A stretch of DNA of 64,000 nucleotides from Yersinia rohdei ATCC 43380 (GCF_000173775.1 NZ_ACCD01000001.1:434001-498000), one strand, 5' to 3'; numbered from the stretch's first letter, positions 30,192 to 41,542 are shown. Numbers and translations: made by a program. Notes: generated by a model not told the origin, from the sequence alone.

Positions 30192-31598
30192 ATGACTCGC
30201 CAGCAATTTGTCCATCCCGATGAAATCCGCGCCAGATTCTCCAGTGCGATGTCGGATATGTATCAGGCCGAAGTCCCACTTTATGGGGCTTTATTGCAAT
30301 TAGTTGCCGAAATTAACTACCACAGCATCGAAAAATCACCAGAATTGGCTCGCCATTTACGTCAAACGGGCGAAATTGATCGACTAAATATGGAACGGCA
30401 TGGTGCTATCCGCGTGGGAACTGCCGCCGAATTGGCCACCTTACGCCGTTTATTTGCAGTCATGGGCATGATTCCAGTGGGATATTATGATTTGGCCCCC
30501 GCTGGGGTACCGGTGCATTCCACCGCATTTCGCGCAATACATGAAACCTCGTTGCAAATATGCCCTTTCAGAGTTTTCACCTCATTATTGCGTCTGGAGT
30601 TAATTGCACAACCCGAGCTAAGAAAGCAAGCGGCTGATATTCTTGCCAAAAGGAATATTTTTACCCCGCAGGCTATCGCGTTAATTGTCCAGCATGAAAC
30701 TGCTGGCGGGCTAACCGAGCATGAGGCCGCTGAGTTTATCACTCAGGCTTTGGAGACATTTCGCTGGCATAATCAGGCGACAGTCAGTGCCGAGGTTTAT
30801 CAGCAACTGCATGATAGCCATAGATTAATTGCGGATGTAGTCGCCTTCAAAGGCCCTCATATTAATCACCTAACACCGCGAACATTAGATATCGACGCCG
30901 TACAAACCGCAATGCCAGCGCATAATATTACCCCCAAAGCAGTTATCGAAGGGCCACCACCACGCCATTGCCCAATACTGCTGCGGCAAACCAGTTTCAA
31001 AGCATTGGAAGAAAAAGTTGCGTTTGTATCAACCGATGGGCAAATAGTTCACGGCCATCACACCGCCCGTTTCGGGGAAATTGAACAGCGGGGTGCGGCA
31101 CTTACCGCAAAAGGCCGTAATCTTTATGACCGGTTGTTGCAGGCCGCCCAGGATGAATTGCAGGTTCCGGCGAATGAGAATAATGCCGCGCAATATAGGG
31201 CGATTCTCAGTAAGCAGTTTGACCAGTTCCCTGATAATTTCTCGGCAATGCGCAGTGAAAAACTCGCTTTTTTCCGTTATTTCCCCACCGAGAAAAGCCT
31301 CAATATTGCGGCTGCCTCAGTGCAAGAATTCACATTAGATGAACTGATTAGCGCCGGATTCATTCAGTATGAACCATTAGTATATGAGGATTTTTTGCCG
31401 GTCAGTGCCGCCGGTATTTTTCAGTCAAATTTAGGGGATAAGGGACAAAGTCATTTTACCGGACATTCCAGCCAACAGGATTTTCAGCGGGATTTGGGCA
31501 CGGAGGTTATTGATGAATTGCAACTGTATGAAGAAACTCAGCAGCGCTCACTCGCCGCCTGCGCTCAAGCCCTTAAGCTTGCATCACTGAGTTTATAA
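30192..31598 (+). CDS. 2-oxoadipate dioxygenase/decarboxylase family protein (YdcJ/HglS, DUF1338)
   Basis: The 468-residue protein resembles E. coli YdcJ throughout (ERHGAIRVGTAAELATLRRL; HINHLTPRTLDID). In Pseudomonas the HglS member is a non-heme Fe(II) enzyme turning 2-oxoadipate into D-2-hydroxyglutarate in lysine breakdown. The expected ligands are visible: His in PVHSTAFR, His in HINHLTPR and Glu in HTARFGEIEQRG. AGGAG lies 11 bases before the ATG. It sits between the csp genes and lpxK, where E. coli has ycaQ, so its placement is lineage-specific. No other lysine-catabolic gene is nearby, and the true substrate here is open. Confidence 0.88.
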   Translation: MTRQQFVHPDEIRARFSSAMSDMYQAEVPLYGALLQLVAEINYHSIEKSPELARHLRQTGEIDRLNMERHGAIRVGTAAELATLRRLFAVMGMIPVGYYDLAPAGVPVHSTAFRAIHETSLQICPFRVFTSLLRLELIAQPELRKQAADILAKRNIFTPQAIALIVQHETAGGLTEHEAAEFITQALETFRWHNQATVSAEVYQQLHDSHRLIADVVAFKGPHINHLTPRTLDIDAVQTAMPAHNITPKAVIEGPPPRHCPILLRQTSFKALEEKVAFVSTDGQIVHGHHTARFGEIEQRGAALTAKGRNLYDRLLQAAQDELQVPANENNAAQYRAILSKQFDQFPDNFSAMRSEKLAFFRYFPTEKSLNIAAASVQEFTLDELISAGFIQYEPLVYEDFLPVSAAGIFQSNLGDKGQSHFTGHSSQQDFQRDLGTEVIDELQLYEETQQRSLAACAQALKLASLSL

Positions 31599-31604
31599 AT
31601 TAAA

Positions 31605-32591
31605 TTATGGTTTATGGCGGGATAGCGCCTGAATTTTAACTAACAATTGTTCAGCCTGAACGGCGGGAAAATCGGCATCTACCGGTAAATACCACCAATT
31701 AGGCTGAGCAAAAGCTCGGCACTTCACGGCATCTTTTTCGGTCATCAGCAAAGTTTGTCGCTCTGAAGTGAGTGGGCTAAGTTGTGCTAACGAATAATCC
31801 TGATGATCTGCAAAGGCATATTCATTTTTAGGCTCAATACCCAACGTCTTCAACGTAGCAAAAAAACGCGGGGGATGGCCAATTCCCGCCATGGCAACAA
31901 CATGTTGTAATTGCTGTGCGGGCAAGCGTTCGCCCGTAACCAAATTAACTGCATCTCGTGCCACCAATTGCATGGGTATCTCGCCAACTGCGGCGATGCC
32001 CCCATTGGTAATCACTGCGTCTACAGAACCTAATCGCCCTGCTCGCTCCCGCATTGGCCCCGCGGGTAGCCACCAACCATTACCAAAACGTCGAACACCA
32101 TCAATGACGACCAACTCAAAATCGCGCTGCAAGGCATAATGTTGTAAACCGTCATCTGTAATGATGAAATCCAGTTCATGACATGCCAGTAAAGCTTTTA
32201 CTGCTTCAGAACGTTTTGGCGAAACCGCAACTGGCGTGCCTGTTCGCTGAAAAATAAGCACGGGTTCATCACCGGCCTGAGCTGTGGTTATCTTATCGGT
32301 GAGTAGCAGCGGATATACATCAGACTTACCGCCATAACCACGGGACACAACACCAACACGGTAACCCTGGCGTTGTAACTGTTCTACTAGCCAAATAACA
32401 ACCGGCGTTTTGCCATTACCACCAGCAGTAAGATTACCAACAATAATAACGGGCACTGGGGCGCGCCAGGCTGAGCGCAACCCCAAAGTATAGCTGGCAC
32501 GAATTAGCCAAGTTATTGCGCCATATAGCCAAGACAGTGGCAGCAGCAGTAAATACAGCCACGACTTTCCAGACCAAATACGCTCAATCAT
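31605..32591 (-). CDS. lpxK: Tetraacyldisaccharide 4'-kinase
   Basis: LpxK phosphorylates the 4' position of the lipid A disaccharide at the inner membrane, giving lipid IVA. The protein has 328 residues. An N-terminal membrane-associated helix region ([20 protein letters not shown]) precedes the Walker [13 protein letters not shown], and [13 protein letters not shown] carries the Asp residues of the DDGxQ motif. Its start overlaps the msbA stop by four bases, so synthesis and flipping of lipid A are coupled. It converges with the YdcJ-like gene across only six bases. Confidence 0.97.
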   Translation of the reverse strand: MIERIWSGKSWLYLLLLPLSWLYGAITWLIRASYTLGLRSAWRAPVPVIIVGNLTAGGNGKTPVVIWLVEQLQRQGYRVGVVSRGYGGKSDVYPLLLTDKITTAQAGDEPVLIFQRTGTPVAVSPKRSEAVKALLACHELDFIITDDGLQHYALQRDFELVVIDGVRRFGNGWWLPAGPMRERAGRLGSVDAVITNGGIAAVGEIPMQLVARDAVNLVTGERLPAQQLQHVVAMAGIGHPPRFFATLKTLGIEPKNEYAFADHQDYSLAQLSPLTSERQTLLMTEKDAVKCRAFAQPNWWYLPVDADFPAVQAEQLLVKIQALSRHKP

Positions 32592-34336
32592 TGGCCAAAC
32601 TGCATACGGTTAAGTTGGGCATAAGCGCCCTTTTTCGCCAGTAATTCTGCGTGGACACCGCGTTCGACAATTCGCCCATCTTCAATCACCAGGATCTCAT
32701 CCGCTTTTTCAATGGTAGACAAACGATGGGCAATAACCAGTGAAGTCCGGTTTTTCTGCAACTGATCCAAAGCTGCTTGAATAGCCCGCTCAGATTCAGT
32801 ATCCAGTGCCGAGGTTGCTTCATCCAGAATCAATATTGGGCAATCTCGCAATAAAGCACGCGCAATAGCAATACGCTGACGTTGGCCACCAGAAAGCATT
32901 ACGCCATTTTCACCAATAACAGTGTCCAGGCCATTTTCCATTTTATTAATAAAGTCCATGGCGTACGCCATTCGGGCAGCTTCTTCAATTTGGGCCCGGC
33001 TGTAATGCTCATCGCGAGCATAAGCGATGTTATTAGCAACGGTGTCATTAAACAGATGAACATTTTGCGAGACCAACGCCACCTGATTACGTAAGGCACC
33101 CAGTCGATATTCGCGCAAGTCATGGCCATCCATTAATATGCTGCCTTCACTTACATCGTAAAAACGGGTGAGTAAGTTGGCGATAGTTGACTTACCTGAA
33201 CCCGAACGCCCGACCAATGCCACGGTTTTACCTGCCTCAATATGCATATTGATATCGTTCAGTGCAGGGATATCTTTGCCCGGATAGTAAAACGTCACAT
33301 GGCGGAATTCTATGTCACCTTTCGCGCGATCAACGTCCAATTTGCCTTCGTCTTTTTCCTGTTCCATATCCAGAATAGTGAATAACGTTTGGCAAGCTGC
33401 CATACCGCGCTGGAACTGCGCATTCACATTAGTCAATGATTTCAATGGGCGCATCAAAGCAATCATGGCGGAGAATACGACAGTAATAGTACCGGCAGTC
33501 AGCGTTTCCATCACACTTGGGAAGCTGGCAGCATAGAGCACAAATGCCAAGGCAAATGAGGCAATTAACTGAATAATGGGATCTGAAATGGAAGAGGCAG
33601 AAACCAGTTTCATCCCCTGTTGACGCATGCGATTACTCACTGCCTCAAAGCGCTCGGTTTCAACTTTCTGGCCACCAAAGATCAAAACTTCTTTATGCCC
33701 TTTCAGCATTTGCTCTGCACTGGTGGTAACTTCACCCATAGTGCTTTGCATATTTTTACTGATATTTCGAAAACGCTTAGAAACTAATCTGATAGAAATT
33801 GAAACGATGGGCGCGATGACGATTAAAATCAGCGACAATTGCCAGCTGTAATAAAACATCATGATAAACAAGCCGATAATTGAAGCACCTTCTCGCACGA
33901 CGGTTACCAATGCGCCGGAAGAAGATGCCGCGACTTGCTCTGAGTCATAGGTTATGCGTGACAACAGCGTCCCGGTAGATTGCTGGTCAAAAAAGGAAAC
34001 TGGCATTCCCATCATATGTCTAAATAACCTACGACGGATATGCATCACAACTTTGCCGGAGACCCATGAAATGCAATAGCTCGAAATAAAACCGGTAATA
34101 CCACGAACCACCATCAAGCCGATCACGGCCAGAGGCATCCATTTTAAAATTGAGCTGTTCGCTTTACCAAAACCATCGTCCAATAATGGTTTCAATAATG
34201 ACAACATAAAGGTGTCACTGGCGGCATTAAGGACTAATGCTACCGCCGCAACCGCAAGACCGGTCTTAAAAGGAGAGATCATTGGCCAGAGGCGACGAAA
34301 CGTCTGCCAAGTGGATAGATCTTTATCATTCATCAT
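32588..34336 (-). CDS. msbA: Lipid A flippase MsbA (ABC transporter)
   Basis: MsbA is a homodimeric ABC exporter that flips lipid A-core across the inner membrane. The product has 582 residues, exactly the E. coli length, if the first of two ATGs is used ([18 protein letters not shown]). Six transmembrane segments occupy the first ~320 residues. The nucleotide-binding domain has Walker A GRSGSGKS, the signature [13 protein letters not shown], Walker [13 protein letters not shown] and the H-loop in VIAHRLST. It follows comEC by 35 bp and overlaps lpxK. Confidence 0.98.
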   Translation of the reverse strand: MMNDKDLSTWQTFRRLWPMISPFKTGLAVAAVALVLNAASDTFMLSLLKPLLDDGFGKANSSILKWMPLAVIGLMVVRGITGFISSYCISWVSGKVVMHIRRRLFRHMMGMPVSFFDQQSTGTLLSRITYDSEQVAASSSGALVTVVREGASIIGLFIMMFYYSWQLSLILIVIAPIVSISIRLVSKRFRNISKNMQSTMGEVTTSAEQMLKGHKEVLIFGGQKVETERFEAVSNRMRQQGMKLVSASSISDPIIQLIASFALAFVLYAASFPSVMETLTAGTITVVFSAMIALMRPLKSLTNVNAQFQRGMAACQTLFTILDMEQEKDEGKLDVDRAKGDIEFRHVTFYYPGKDIPALNDINMHIEAGKTVALVGRSGSGKSTIANLLTRFYDVSEGSILMDGHDLREYRLGALRNQVALVSQNVHLFNDTVANNIAYARDEHYSRAQIEEAARMAYAMDFINKMENGLDTVIGENGVMLSGGQRQRIAIARALLRDCPILILDEATSALDTESERAIQAALDQLQKNRTSLVIAHRLSTIEKADEILVIEDGRIVERGVHAELLAKKGAYAQLNRMQFGQ

Positions 34337-34371
34337 TCAAATACCAGCACCAGAAGAAATAGCGGCCCATT

Positions 34372-36651
34372 CTACTCATTATGTCCTCCAACGCCAAATG
34401 ACGGGTGATACCAACGTGGCATTAATTGTTCCCGATAGCCATTAATTTGCCAACTATCGTCGTAAAAATACACACTTAGTTGCCCAGAGACCGAAGTATC
34501 ACGCCAAATAATGCTATTTTTTTGATAGCGTCTAATCACTTTTTTGGCTGGGAGATGCCATTGGCTATAGCGTGCAACTGAAGTCATAGCCAATTGCGGC
34601 TTCACTGCTCGCAAGAAAGGTGCGGTTGACGATGTATTGCTGCCATGATGCGGAACCTGCAACAATGTTGAGGCTAATTTGGTACGGAGCTGTGTAATCA
34701 ATTGCCGCTCAGCTTTCATTTCAAGATCCCCGGTCAGCAATAAGCTGTATTTACCATCATCAATGCGAATAACACAGGAATCATCATTTTGGGCGTTAAC
34801 TACCTGTCTTCCGGGCCACAAAACCTCAAAATTCAGCCCCTGCCACTGCCATGTATCTCCTTGCTTGCAGGACAATACATTCTCAACGCCCTTTACAGGG
34901 AAAGGGGCTCGAACTGTTGCTTGCGGATAAACCGACTGGAGTTCGGATAATCCTCCAGTATGATCCTGATGATCATGACTAAGAATAATTTGCTCAATGG
35001 TAATACCTCGCCAGCGTAAATAAGGCAAAATAACCATTGATGCCATACTGCCTGTAGCCCAGCGGTTACCGGTATCAAAGATAATTGCTTTTCCTCCGCG
35101 TTCGATGACCATAGCCAAACCATGCCCGATATCCAGCATATCAACGCGCCAACGATATTCATCACGCCGCTGAGTGAATAAGGCCAGATTAATGCACAGA
35201 ACCATGACTCCAATGGGGTAATTACGCCACCATTGAAAACGCCAGATAAGCATGGCCAACCAACCACCATACCCCAGGGCAACTGAAGCGCTGCCGGTAT
35301 ATAACCACCCCGCGCTTAGATAATTAAGGGGCAAAAATACGGCAGTTAGCGACATATCAGCCAAAAACCAGAACGCAGAGGCAATAGCGGGAAGCAGCAT
35401 AAAGATTAAAGCCAGCAAAACGCAGGGGACGGTAATCAGTGAAACTAGAGGTACTGCCCATAGATTTGCCGGTATTGAATATAAACTGATGCCATGAAAC
35501 AGGCTAATTTGCAGCGGTATCAGCAACAACATCATGCCCAATTGCAAATGAAACCAACGAATAACCAGCCCGTACCAATTTGTGTTAAAACGCGGAGAAA
35601 GTGGCACCCAATAGAACCAGCATATCAGGCTAAAGACTGCAAGGCAGGAAAGCCAGAAACTGTCTGAAAGCACCGCGAGTGGGTCGCAAAGGAGAATCAG
35701 CGCCAAGGTCCATAACCACACTTGGCCTGCACTACACGACATCCCCATCAATCGAAGCAACAACCATAGTGTTAATGCTATGGCGGCCCTTACTGTGGGC
35801 GGATTAGCCCCTGCTAACCAAACATATAACATTGCCACAAACCAGCCAATCAACCAGGGGAACAATGGCCTCACCCAACTGACAGGAAGAAAAAACTGGA
35901 TACATCGCGCTAATCCCCCACCAAAAAAAGCCGCCATAGCAATGTGCAAACCTGAAATTGCCATCAGATGCGCCGTGCCGGTATCACGTAACAGCACCCA
36001 AAGTTTAGTCTCAAGTTGCCGTCGCTCACCAAAAGCTAATGCTAACAATGTTTTGCGCTGCTCATAGGGTTCAAGTTGTTGTTCAACGCCCCGGATAACC
36101 TGCTGGCGAAAACTGCAACTTGCATCAAGCAATTGAGCTTTGATAACGCGTCCTTGTAACGGACGCCGATTGGCCATCGCCCAGCGCTGGCGATCAAAGC
36201 CACCTTCATTAAGCAAACTGTGCACTCCGCGCATTTTTAGTCGCAGTTTCCATTGTTGCCCGGCACAGTAATCAAGACCATTTTTCCACTCAGCCATCAC
36301 GGCAATAGGGGCTAATATGCGCTTTCCATTAACTTGCTGAATGCTTATTAGAACCTTATTCGTTTCTACCCCTGTCAAATGGGCGCTTTTTATTATGCCG
36401 ATAACTTGCTGTTCCTTTTGAGTCCATAGCTCAATTTGCTCTAACAGCTTATCTCCTTGCCAGCACCCCCATACAAAGCTAACCAGAGCTAACGTAAGCC
36501 ACTGACAATAGATATTCCCACTTAGCCATAACACTGCCCCAAGTATGAGAGACATGCTAATAAGGGTCATGCCTGGTAGCTGAGGCAGGAATGCAAGAGG
36601 TAAAAGGCCAACTACAACAGCAACTGCGGCCTGGTCGGTTGATAGAATCAT
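34372..36651 (-). CDS. ycaI: ComEC/Rec2-type DNA uptake channel protein (YcaI)
   Basis: The 759-residue multi-pass inner-membrane protein has the three parts of the ComEC family. These are an N-terminal OB-like region after the first helices, the competence domain with many membrane segments (LMAISGLHIAMAAFFGG, LAGANPPTVRAAIAL), and a C-terminal beta-lactamase-like domain with ILSHDHQDHTGG and PHHGSNTSS. In competent bacteria ComEC carries one DNA strand into the cytoplasm. It is kept in non-competent enterics, where its role is less clear. It lies upstream of msbA-lpxK, as in E. coli, and looks intact. Confidence 0.94.
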   Translation of the reverse strand: MILSTDQAAVAVVVGLLPLAFLPQLPGMTLISMSLILGAVLWLSGNIYCQWLTLALVSFVWGCWQGDKLLEQIELWTQKEQQVIGIIKSAHLTGVETNKVLISIQQVNGKRILAPIAVMAEWKNGLDYCAGQQWKLRLKMRGVHSLLNEGGFDRQRWAMANRRPLQGRVIKAQLLDASCSFRQQVIRGVEQQLEPYEQRKTLLALAFGERRQLETKLWVLLRDTGTAHLMAISGLHIAMAAFFGGGLARCIQFFLPVSWVRPLFPWLIGWFVAMLYVWLAGANPPTVRAAIALTLWLLLRLMGMSCSAGQVWLWTLALILLCDPLAVLSDSFWLSCLAVFSLICWFYWVPLSPRFNTNWYGLVIRWFHLQLGMMLLLIPLQISLFHGISLYSIPANLWAVPLVSLITVPCVLLALIFMLLPAIASAFWFLADMSLTAVFLPLNYLSAGWLYTGSASVALGYGGWLAMLIWRFQWWRNYPIGVMVLCINLALFTQRRDEYRWRVDMLDIGHGLAMVIERGGKAIIFDTGNRWATGSMASMVILPYLRWRGITIEQIILSHDHQDHTGGLSELQSVYPQATVRAPFPVKGVENVLSCKQGDTWQWQGLNFEVLWPGRQVVNAQNDDSCVIRIDDGKYSLLLTGDLEMKAERQLITQLRTKLASTLLQVPHHGSNTSSTAPFLRAVKPQLAMTSVARYSQWHLPAKKVIRRYQKNSIIWRDTSVSGQLSVYFYDDSWQINGYREQLMPRWYHPSFGVGGHNE

Positions 36652-36902
36652 ATTAAACCGTCCCTTTTATGATTCTCAGATAGCTTCAATGCCATCTAAC
36701 ACTTCAGTGTAATACGCTGATTTTCAGCCGCGAGAGTCAATAGCGCCAGTATCAAAAAGAGGAGTTCAGAGCCGGTTCGCGAACAGTTTTACCTTGTTGC
36801 AAACTTAGTAAGAGGAATGCGGAATACATCTCAAATAAGCGACATTTTATTTATGGGGGAAGGTGTTCTAACTTGAGCGGGAGGAAATGACGTACCAAAT
36901 AA

Positions 36903-36928
36903 AAACGGTGCCGTTAAAGGCACCGTTT
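36903..36928 (-). terminator. ihfB terminator
   Basis: AAACGGTGCC-GTTAAA-GGCACCGTTT is a perfect 10-bp stem ending in five T on the minus strand, 87 bases past the ihfB stop. The stretch 36652-36902 before comEC shows no gene. Confidence 0.85.
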
Positions 36929-37014
36929 CGTATCAGCGTTATATCTTTTTTTACTTGAAGCAACAGCTACGAGCACGTTGGATATACATAATAACGCGGT
37001 AAGCTGTAAACAAC

Positions 37015-37299
37015 TTAGCCGTAGATATTAGCGCGATCACGCAATTCTTTACCTGGCTTAAAGTGTGGAACGTACTTACCTTCCAACTCAACTTTAGTAC
37101 CAGTCTTTGGATTACGGCCAACACGCGGAGCACGGTAGTGAAGAGAAAAACTGCCAAATCCTCGGATTTCAATGCGTTCACCTTCAGCTAGTGTTCCAGC
37201 CATATGTTCAAGCATTTCTTTCACTGCATCCTCAACGGCCTTCGGCGATACATGAGATTGCTGGCCAGCAAGTCTTTCAATAAGTTCAGACTTGGTCAT
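37015..37299 (-). CDS. ihfB: Integration host factor subunit beta
   Basis: IhfB pairs with IhfA to form a sequence-specific DNA-bending protein that serves recombination, replication and transcription. The product has 94 residues, starting [20 protein letters not shown]. The DNA-binding beta-arm region is seen in [20 protein letters not shown], with the proline that intercalates in the minor groove. The ATG follows GGAGG. It lies 60 bp after rpsA, as in E. coli, with a hairpin between. Confidence 0.98.
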   Translation of the reverse strand: MTKSELIERLAGQQSHVSPKAVEDAVKEMLEHMAGTLAEGERIEIRGFGSFSLHYRAPRVGRNPKTGTKVELEGKYVPHFKPGKELRDRANIYG

Positions 37300-37334
37300 A
37301 TTACCTCCAAGCTTTGCAGCTAAACTACCGTATA

Positions 37335-37353
37335 GGGGCGGACAAACCGCCCC
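37335..37353 (-). terminator. Hairpin between rpsA and ihfB
   Basis: GGGGCGG-ACAAA-CCGCCCC is a perfect 7-bp stem seven bases past the rpsA stop. No T run follows, so partial read-through into ihfB is likely. Confidence 0.5.
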
Positions 37354-37359
37354 CCGTTA

Positions 37360-39033
37360 TTACTCGCCTTTTGCAGCTTTGAAAGCTTCTGCCATTGCGC
37401 TAGAGAAGTTGCCTTCTTCTGGCTTGTTGTTAACAGTTGCAATAGCATCTTTCTCATCAGCTTCGTCTTTAGCACGAACAGACAGGCTGATTACGCGGTT
37501 CTTACGGTCAACGCCAGTATACTTGGCTTCAACTTCATCACCAACGTTCAGAACCAGAGTTGCATCTTCAACGCGGTCGCGAGTTGCTTCGGAAGCACGC
37601 AGATAACCTTCTACGCCGCCTGCCAATTCAACTGTAGCACCTTTAGCGTCAACAGCAGTTACTTTACCAGTAACAATAGCACCTTTCTTGTTAACAGACA
37701 GGTAGTTATTGAATGGATCTTCTGCTAATTGTTTCACGCCCAGGGAGATACGCTCACGTTCTGCGTCAACTTGCAGAACCACAGCTGCGATTTCGTCGCC
37801 TTTCTTGTATTCACGAACTGCTTCTTCGCCTGCAACGTTCCAGGAGATGTCAGACAGGTGAACCAGGCCGTCGATGCCGCCGTCCAAGCCGATGAAGATA
37901 CCGAAGTCAGTGATAGACTTGATTTTACCTTCAACGCGGTCGTTTTTGTTGTGGGTTTCTGCAAACAGCTGCCATGGGTTAGATTTGCACTGTTTCAGGC
38001 CCAGAGAAATACGACGACGTTCTTCATCGATGTCCAGAACCATAACTTCCACTACGTCGCCAACGTTAACAACTTTAGACGGGTGAATGTTTTTATTGGT
38101 CCAATCCATTTCTGAAACGTGTACCAGACCTTCAACGCCTTCTTCGATTTCTACGAAGCAGCCGTAATCAGTCAGGTTAGTTACACGGCCAGTCAGCTTG
38201 GTGCTTTCTGGGTAACGTTTAGCGATAGCAACCCATGGATCTTCGCCCAGCTGTTTCAAGCCAAGAGATACACGAGTACGTTCGCGGTCGAATTTCAGAA
38301 CTTTAACAGTGATTTCGTCGCCCACATTGACAATTTCGCTTGGGTGTTTAACACGTTTCCAAGCCATGTCAGTAATGTGCAGCAAGCCATCAACGCCACC
38401 CAGATCAACGAATGCACCGTAGTCAGTCAGGTTCTTAACGATACCCTTAACTTCCATGCCTTCTTGCAGGTTTTCCAGCAATTGATCACGCTCAGCGCTG
38501 TTCTCGGATTCGATAACTGCACGACGAGAAACAACGACGTTGTTGCGTTTCTGATCCAGCTTGATGACTTTGAACTCAAGCTCTTTGCCTTCCAGATGCA
38601 GAGTATCGCGAACTGGACGCACATCAACCAGTGAACCAGGTAAGAACGCACGGATGCCGTTCAGTTCGACTGTAAAGCCGCCCTTCACTTTGCCGTTGAT
38701 CACACCAGTAACGGTTGCAGCTTCTTCGTAAGCTTTTTCCAGCATCAGCCATGCTTCATGACGCTTAGCTTTCTCACGGGACAGCAGAGTTTCACCGAAG
38801 CCGTCTTCAACAGCGTCCAGAGCAACGTCAACTTCGTCACCAACTTGAATTTCCAGTTCACCTTGCGCGTTCTTGAACTGTTCTGCTGGAATTGCTGACT
38901 CAGATTTCAGACCGGCGTCAACCAGTACGATATCTTTATCGATAGAAACAACAACACCACGGACGATAGAGCCCGGACGTGTTTCAATTGTTTTCAGGGA
39001 TTCTTCAAAGAGTTGAGCAAAAGATTCTGTCAT
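37360..39033 (-). CDS. rpsA: 30S ribosomal protein S1
   Basis: S1 binds mRNA upstream of the start codon and unwinds it for initiation on the 30S subunit. The 557-residue protein has six S1/OB domains. The first two (about 20-180) are diverged and bind the ribosome; the last four repeat clearly, with [60 protein letters not shown] and a weaker final copy. Codon use looks strongly biased, as expected for a highly expressed gene. In E. coli S1 represses its own message. Long antisense open frames here are by-products of the repeats. Confidence 0.98.
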   Translation of the reverse strand: MTESFAQLFEESLKTIETRPGSIVRGVVVSIDKDIVLVDAGLKSESAIPAEQFKNAQGELEIQVGDEVDVALDAVEDGFGETLLSREKAKRHEAWLMLEKAYEEAATVTGVINGKVKGGFTVELNGIRAFLPGSLVDVRPVRDTLHLEGKELEFKVIKLDQKRNNVVVSRRAVIESENSAERDQLLENLQEGMEVKGIVKNLTDYGAFVDLGGVDGLLHITDMAWKRVKHPSEIVNVGDEITVKVLKFDRERTRVSLGLKQLGEDPWVAIAKRYPESTKLTGRVTNLTDYGCFVEIEEGVEGLVHVSEMDWTNKNIHPSKVVNVGDVVEVMVLDIDEERRRISLGLKQCKSNPWQLFAETHNKNDRVEGKIKSITDFGIFIGLDGGIDGLVHLSDISWNVAGEEAVREYKKGDEIAAVVLQVDAERERISLGVKQLAEDPFNNYLSVNKKGAIVTGKVTAVDAKGATVELAGGVEGYLRASEATRDRVEDATLVLNVGDEVEAKYTGVDRKNRVISLSVRAKDEADEKDAIATVNNKPEEGNFSSAMAEAFKAAKGE

Positions 39034-39202
39034 GTTAATAATCTTCAGGATTCTTAAGTTTAACGTCCATCTAGCATCCCGCCGGATGGGGTTGTTTCAC
39101 ATGCCTCGCCACACATCCTTGCAGCAAGGTTAAAGTGCTCACCAAAAAATAATTTTATTTAAAAAATCAATCGTTGAGAGCTCAGAACTGACCGCATTGT
39201 CG

Positions 39203-39895
39203 TTATTTTTTTAACGGCAACGCTAGAATTCGTTGGGCATAAGCCAGCGCCTGTTCGATCACCTGCTCGATGGACATACTGGTTGAATCCAGTACCAACG
39301 CATCTGCAGCAGGGACTAAAGGTGCAATAGCCCGATTACGATCGCGATCGTCTCGCTCCTGTATCTCGGACAAAAGACGTTCAAAGTTAACATTAAACCC
39401 CTTTTTCTGCAACTGTAGCATACGTCTGTGTGCTCGTTCTTGCGAGCTGGCATCAAGAAATATTTTCACCGGGGCATCAGGAAAGACCACAGTTCCCATG
39501 TCGCGGCCATCAGCAATCAGGCCAGGAGCTTCACGAAATGCTCGCTGTCGGCGTAATAATGCTTCACGCACTCGCGGAAAAGCGGCCGCCTGAGATGCGG
39601 TGTTGCCCACAGTTTCGGTGCGGATTTCATTACTGACATCCTCACCTTCTAAAATCACTTTTAACTGCCCATTCTGTGAGACAAAACGAACATCGAGATG
39701 CGCTGCAAGTGGAACCAATGCCTCTTCGCTGCTGATATCAACCTGATGATGCAGTGCCGCTAAAGCTAAAACACGGTAAATCGCACCAGAATCTAGCAAA
39801 CGCCAGTCCAACGATTCAGCCAGTGCTTTACAAAGCGTCCCTTTACCTGCACCACTTGGTCCATCAACGGTTATCACCGGGACTGACGCCGCCAT
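39203..39895 (-). CDS. cmk: Cytidylate kinase
   Basis: Cmk phosphorylates CMP and dCMP with ATP, recycling nucleotides from RNA turnover. The product has 230 residues, with the P-loop GPSGAGKGT at about 12-20, [16 protein letters not shown] near the nucleotide-monophosphate site, and the arginine-rich [17 protein letters not shown] lid. The ATG follows AGGAGAG. It precedes rpsA by 169 bp, the same order as in E. coli, where rpsA is transcribed partly from cmk promoters. Confidence 0.98.
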   Translation of the reverse strand: MAASVPVITVDGPSGAGKGTLCKALAESLDWRLLDSGAIYRVLALAALHHQVDISSEEALVPLAAHLDVRFVSQNGQLKVILEGEDVSNEIRTETVGNTASQAAAFPRVREALLRRQRAFREAPGLIADGRDMGTVVFPDAPVKIFLDASSQERAHRRMLQLQKKGFNVNFERLLSEIQERDDRDRNRAIAPLVPAADALVLDSTSMSIEQVIEQALAYAQRILALPLKK

Positions 39896-40153
39896 TTATC
39901 TCTCCTTTCGGTAGGCAAAACCTCTTGTCTACCCGGCAGGGTAAACACAGGAGCAGTATTATACGCTGCATCGATGCGAACTGTTACCCTGGTGCTGTCT
40001 AGTTGCTGAAAATAAAACCATAAGCTTTAGCAAAGTGTAGAAGAGATGGGATAGATAGACAGAAAAATATTTATTTTTAATTGATTCAGTCGTCAAAACT
40101 GCATTGTTAACACCCGTTTGAATCCCTCTGTCAGCACTTTTGATAACATAAAA

Positions 40154-40177
40154 AATGGGCGCCGATTGGCACCCATT
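40154..40177 (-). terminator. aroA terminator
   Basis: AATGGGCGCC and GGCACCCATT pair with one mismatch around GATT and end in a seven-T run on the minus strand, 24 bases past the aroA stop. The stretch 39896-40153 holds the presumed cmk promoter and no gene; E. coli has ycaL near here and I see no trace of it. Confidence 0.82.
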
Positions 40178-40200
40178 AGTCTGATAAATCATAGGGCCGA

Positions 40201-41487
40201 TTATGCCCTTTGGCTCAAACGGGCCAGTTGTTCGAAATAATCAGGGAAAGTTTTCGCGGTACATTTAGGGTCAAGAATAGTTACCGGGGTATCGGATAAT
40301 GCCACTAGGGAGAAGCACATTGCCATGCGGTGGTCATTATATGTCTCTATTTCTGCAGCAATTAACTGCGCCGGTGGCACCACACGAATAAAGTCCTGCC
40401 CTTCTTCAACTTCTGCACCGACTTTTCTCAGTTCAGTGGCCATCGCGGATAAACGGTCTGTTTCTTTAACTCGCCAGTTATAAATATTGCGGATAACAGT
40501 CGGGCCATCGGCGAATAATGCCGCCGTTGCGATGGTCATCGCGGCATCAGGAATGTGGTTCATATCCATATCAATGCCATGCAACTCGCCACGGCTGCAT
40601 TCGATATAGTCATCACCCCATGTCACTTTTGCGCCCATTTTTTCCAGTACATCGGCAAATTTCGTATCACCTTGCACACTCTTTTTACCAATGCCGGTAA
40701 CGCGCACGGTGCCGCCCTTAATAGCCGCTGCGGCCAGGAAATAAGAGGCTGAGGATGCATCACCTTCAACCAGATAGGTTCCCGGTGTACGATAAGTTTG
40801 ACCACCTTTAATCTGGAAAACGTGATAGTTATCATGCACGACATCAATGCCAAAAGCCTTCATCATGTGCAGCGTGATGTCGATATAAGGTTTAGAAACC
40901 AGCTCACCTTGGATCTGGATTTCAGTATCTTGTTCAGCCAGCGGAGCGGCCATCAGTAATGCAGTCAGAAATTGGCTGGAAACACTGCCATCTACGGTCA
41001 GTTTACCGCCACTAAAACCACCCCGTAAGCGCAATGGCGGGTAATTTTCTTGTTCCAAATAATCAATCTGCGCCCCACCTTGACGTAATGCATCAACTAA
41101 ATGACCAATTGGGCGCTCTTTCATACGCGGCTCACCGGTCAGTACGATATCGCTGTTCCCCAAACACAATGCTGCCGCCAATGGGCGCATGGCTGTTCCC
41201 GCATTACCTAAAAACAGTTCCAACGGCTGCGAGGCAACCAGTTTGCCGCCAAGGCCGTCAACCTCACAACGGGTACGATCAGCAGAAAGACGAAATTTCA
41301 CCCCCAATGCTTCGAGCGCATTGAGCATATGGCGGATGTCATCACTGTCTAATAAGTTGTTTAGCTGGGTAGTCCCCTCAGCCAGCGCGGCCAGAAGAAG
41401 TGCACGGTTAGAAACGCTTTTAGAGCCAGGTAAATTAACGGTGCCATTAATCAGGGCAATAGGTTGTAAAGTCAGGGATTCCAGCAT
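40201..41487 (-). CDS. aroA: 3-phosphoshikimate 1-carboxyvinyltransferase (EPSP synthase)
   Basis: AroA joins PEP to shikimate 3-phosphate in the pathway to aromatic amino acids and is the glyphosate target. The product has 428 residues. The N-terminal [21 protein letters not shown], the PEP-site loop [20 protein letters not shown] (Gly and Pro as in glyphosate-sensitive enzymes), [10 protein letters not shown] and the C-terminal [14 protein letters not shown] are intact. It follows serC by 138 bp, the conserved enteric serC-aroA operon. Confidence 0.98.
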   Translation of the reverse strand: MLESLTLQPIALINGTVNLPGSKSVSNRALLLAALAEGTTQLNNLLDSDDIRHMLNALEALGVKFRLSADRTRCEVDGLGGKLVASQPLELFLGNAGTAMRPLAAALCLGNSDIVLTGEPRMKERPIGHLVDALRQGGAQIDYLEQENYPPLRLRGGFSGGKLTVDGSVSSQFLTALLMAAPLAEQDTEIQIQGELVSKPYIDITLHMMKAFGIDVVHDNYHVFQIKGGQTYRTPGTYLVEGDASSASYFLAAAAIKGGTVRVTGIGKKSVQGDTKFADVLEKMGAKVTWGDDYIECSRGELHGIDMDMNHIPDAAMTIATAALFADGPTVIRNIYNWRVKETDRLSAMATELRKVGAEVEEGQDFIRVVPPAQLIAAEIETYNDHRMAMCFSLVALSDTPVTILDPKCTAKTFPDYFEQLARLSQRA

Positions 41488-41519
41488 GGGAAAAGCACTC
41501 TCCAGTCTTTTATAAGCAA

Positions 41520-41542
41520 CAGCCCCGCACAGGACGGGGCTG
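41520..41542 (-). terminator. Intercistronic hairpin between serC and aroA
   Basis: CAGCCCCG-CACAGGA-CGGGGCTG is a perfect 8-bp stem. It lies between the serC stop and the aroA start, with no T run, and is likely an attenuator or mRNA stability element in the serC-aroA transcript. Confidence 0.6.

Noticed and set aside
37700-38450. Repeated DNA pattern that could look like a repeat array
   Set aside because: It encodes the homologous S1 domains of RpsA and is explained by the protein.
38119-38634. 171-codon plus-strand open frame inside rpsA
   Set aside because: It is a by-product of strong codon bias in repeated S1 domains, antisense to a certain gene.
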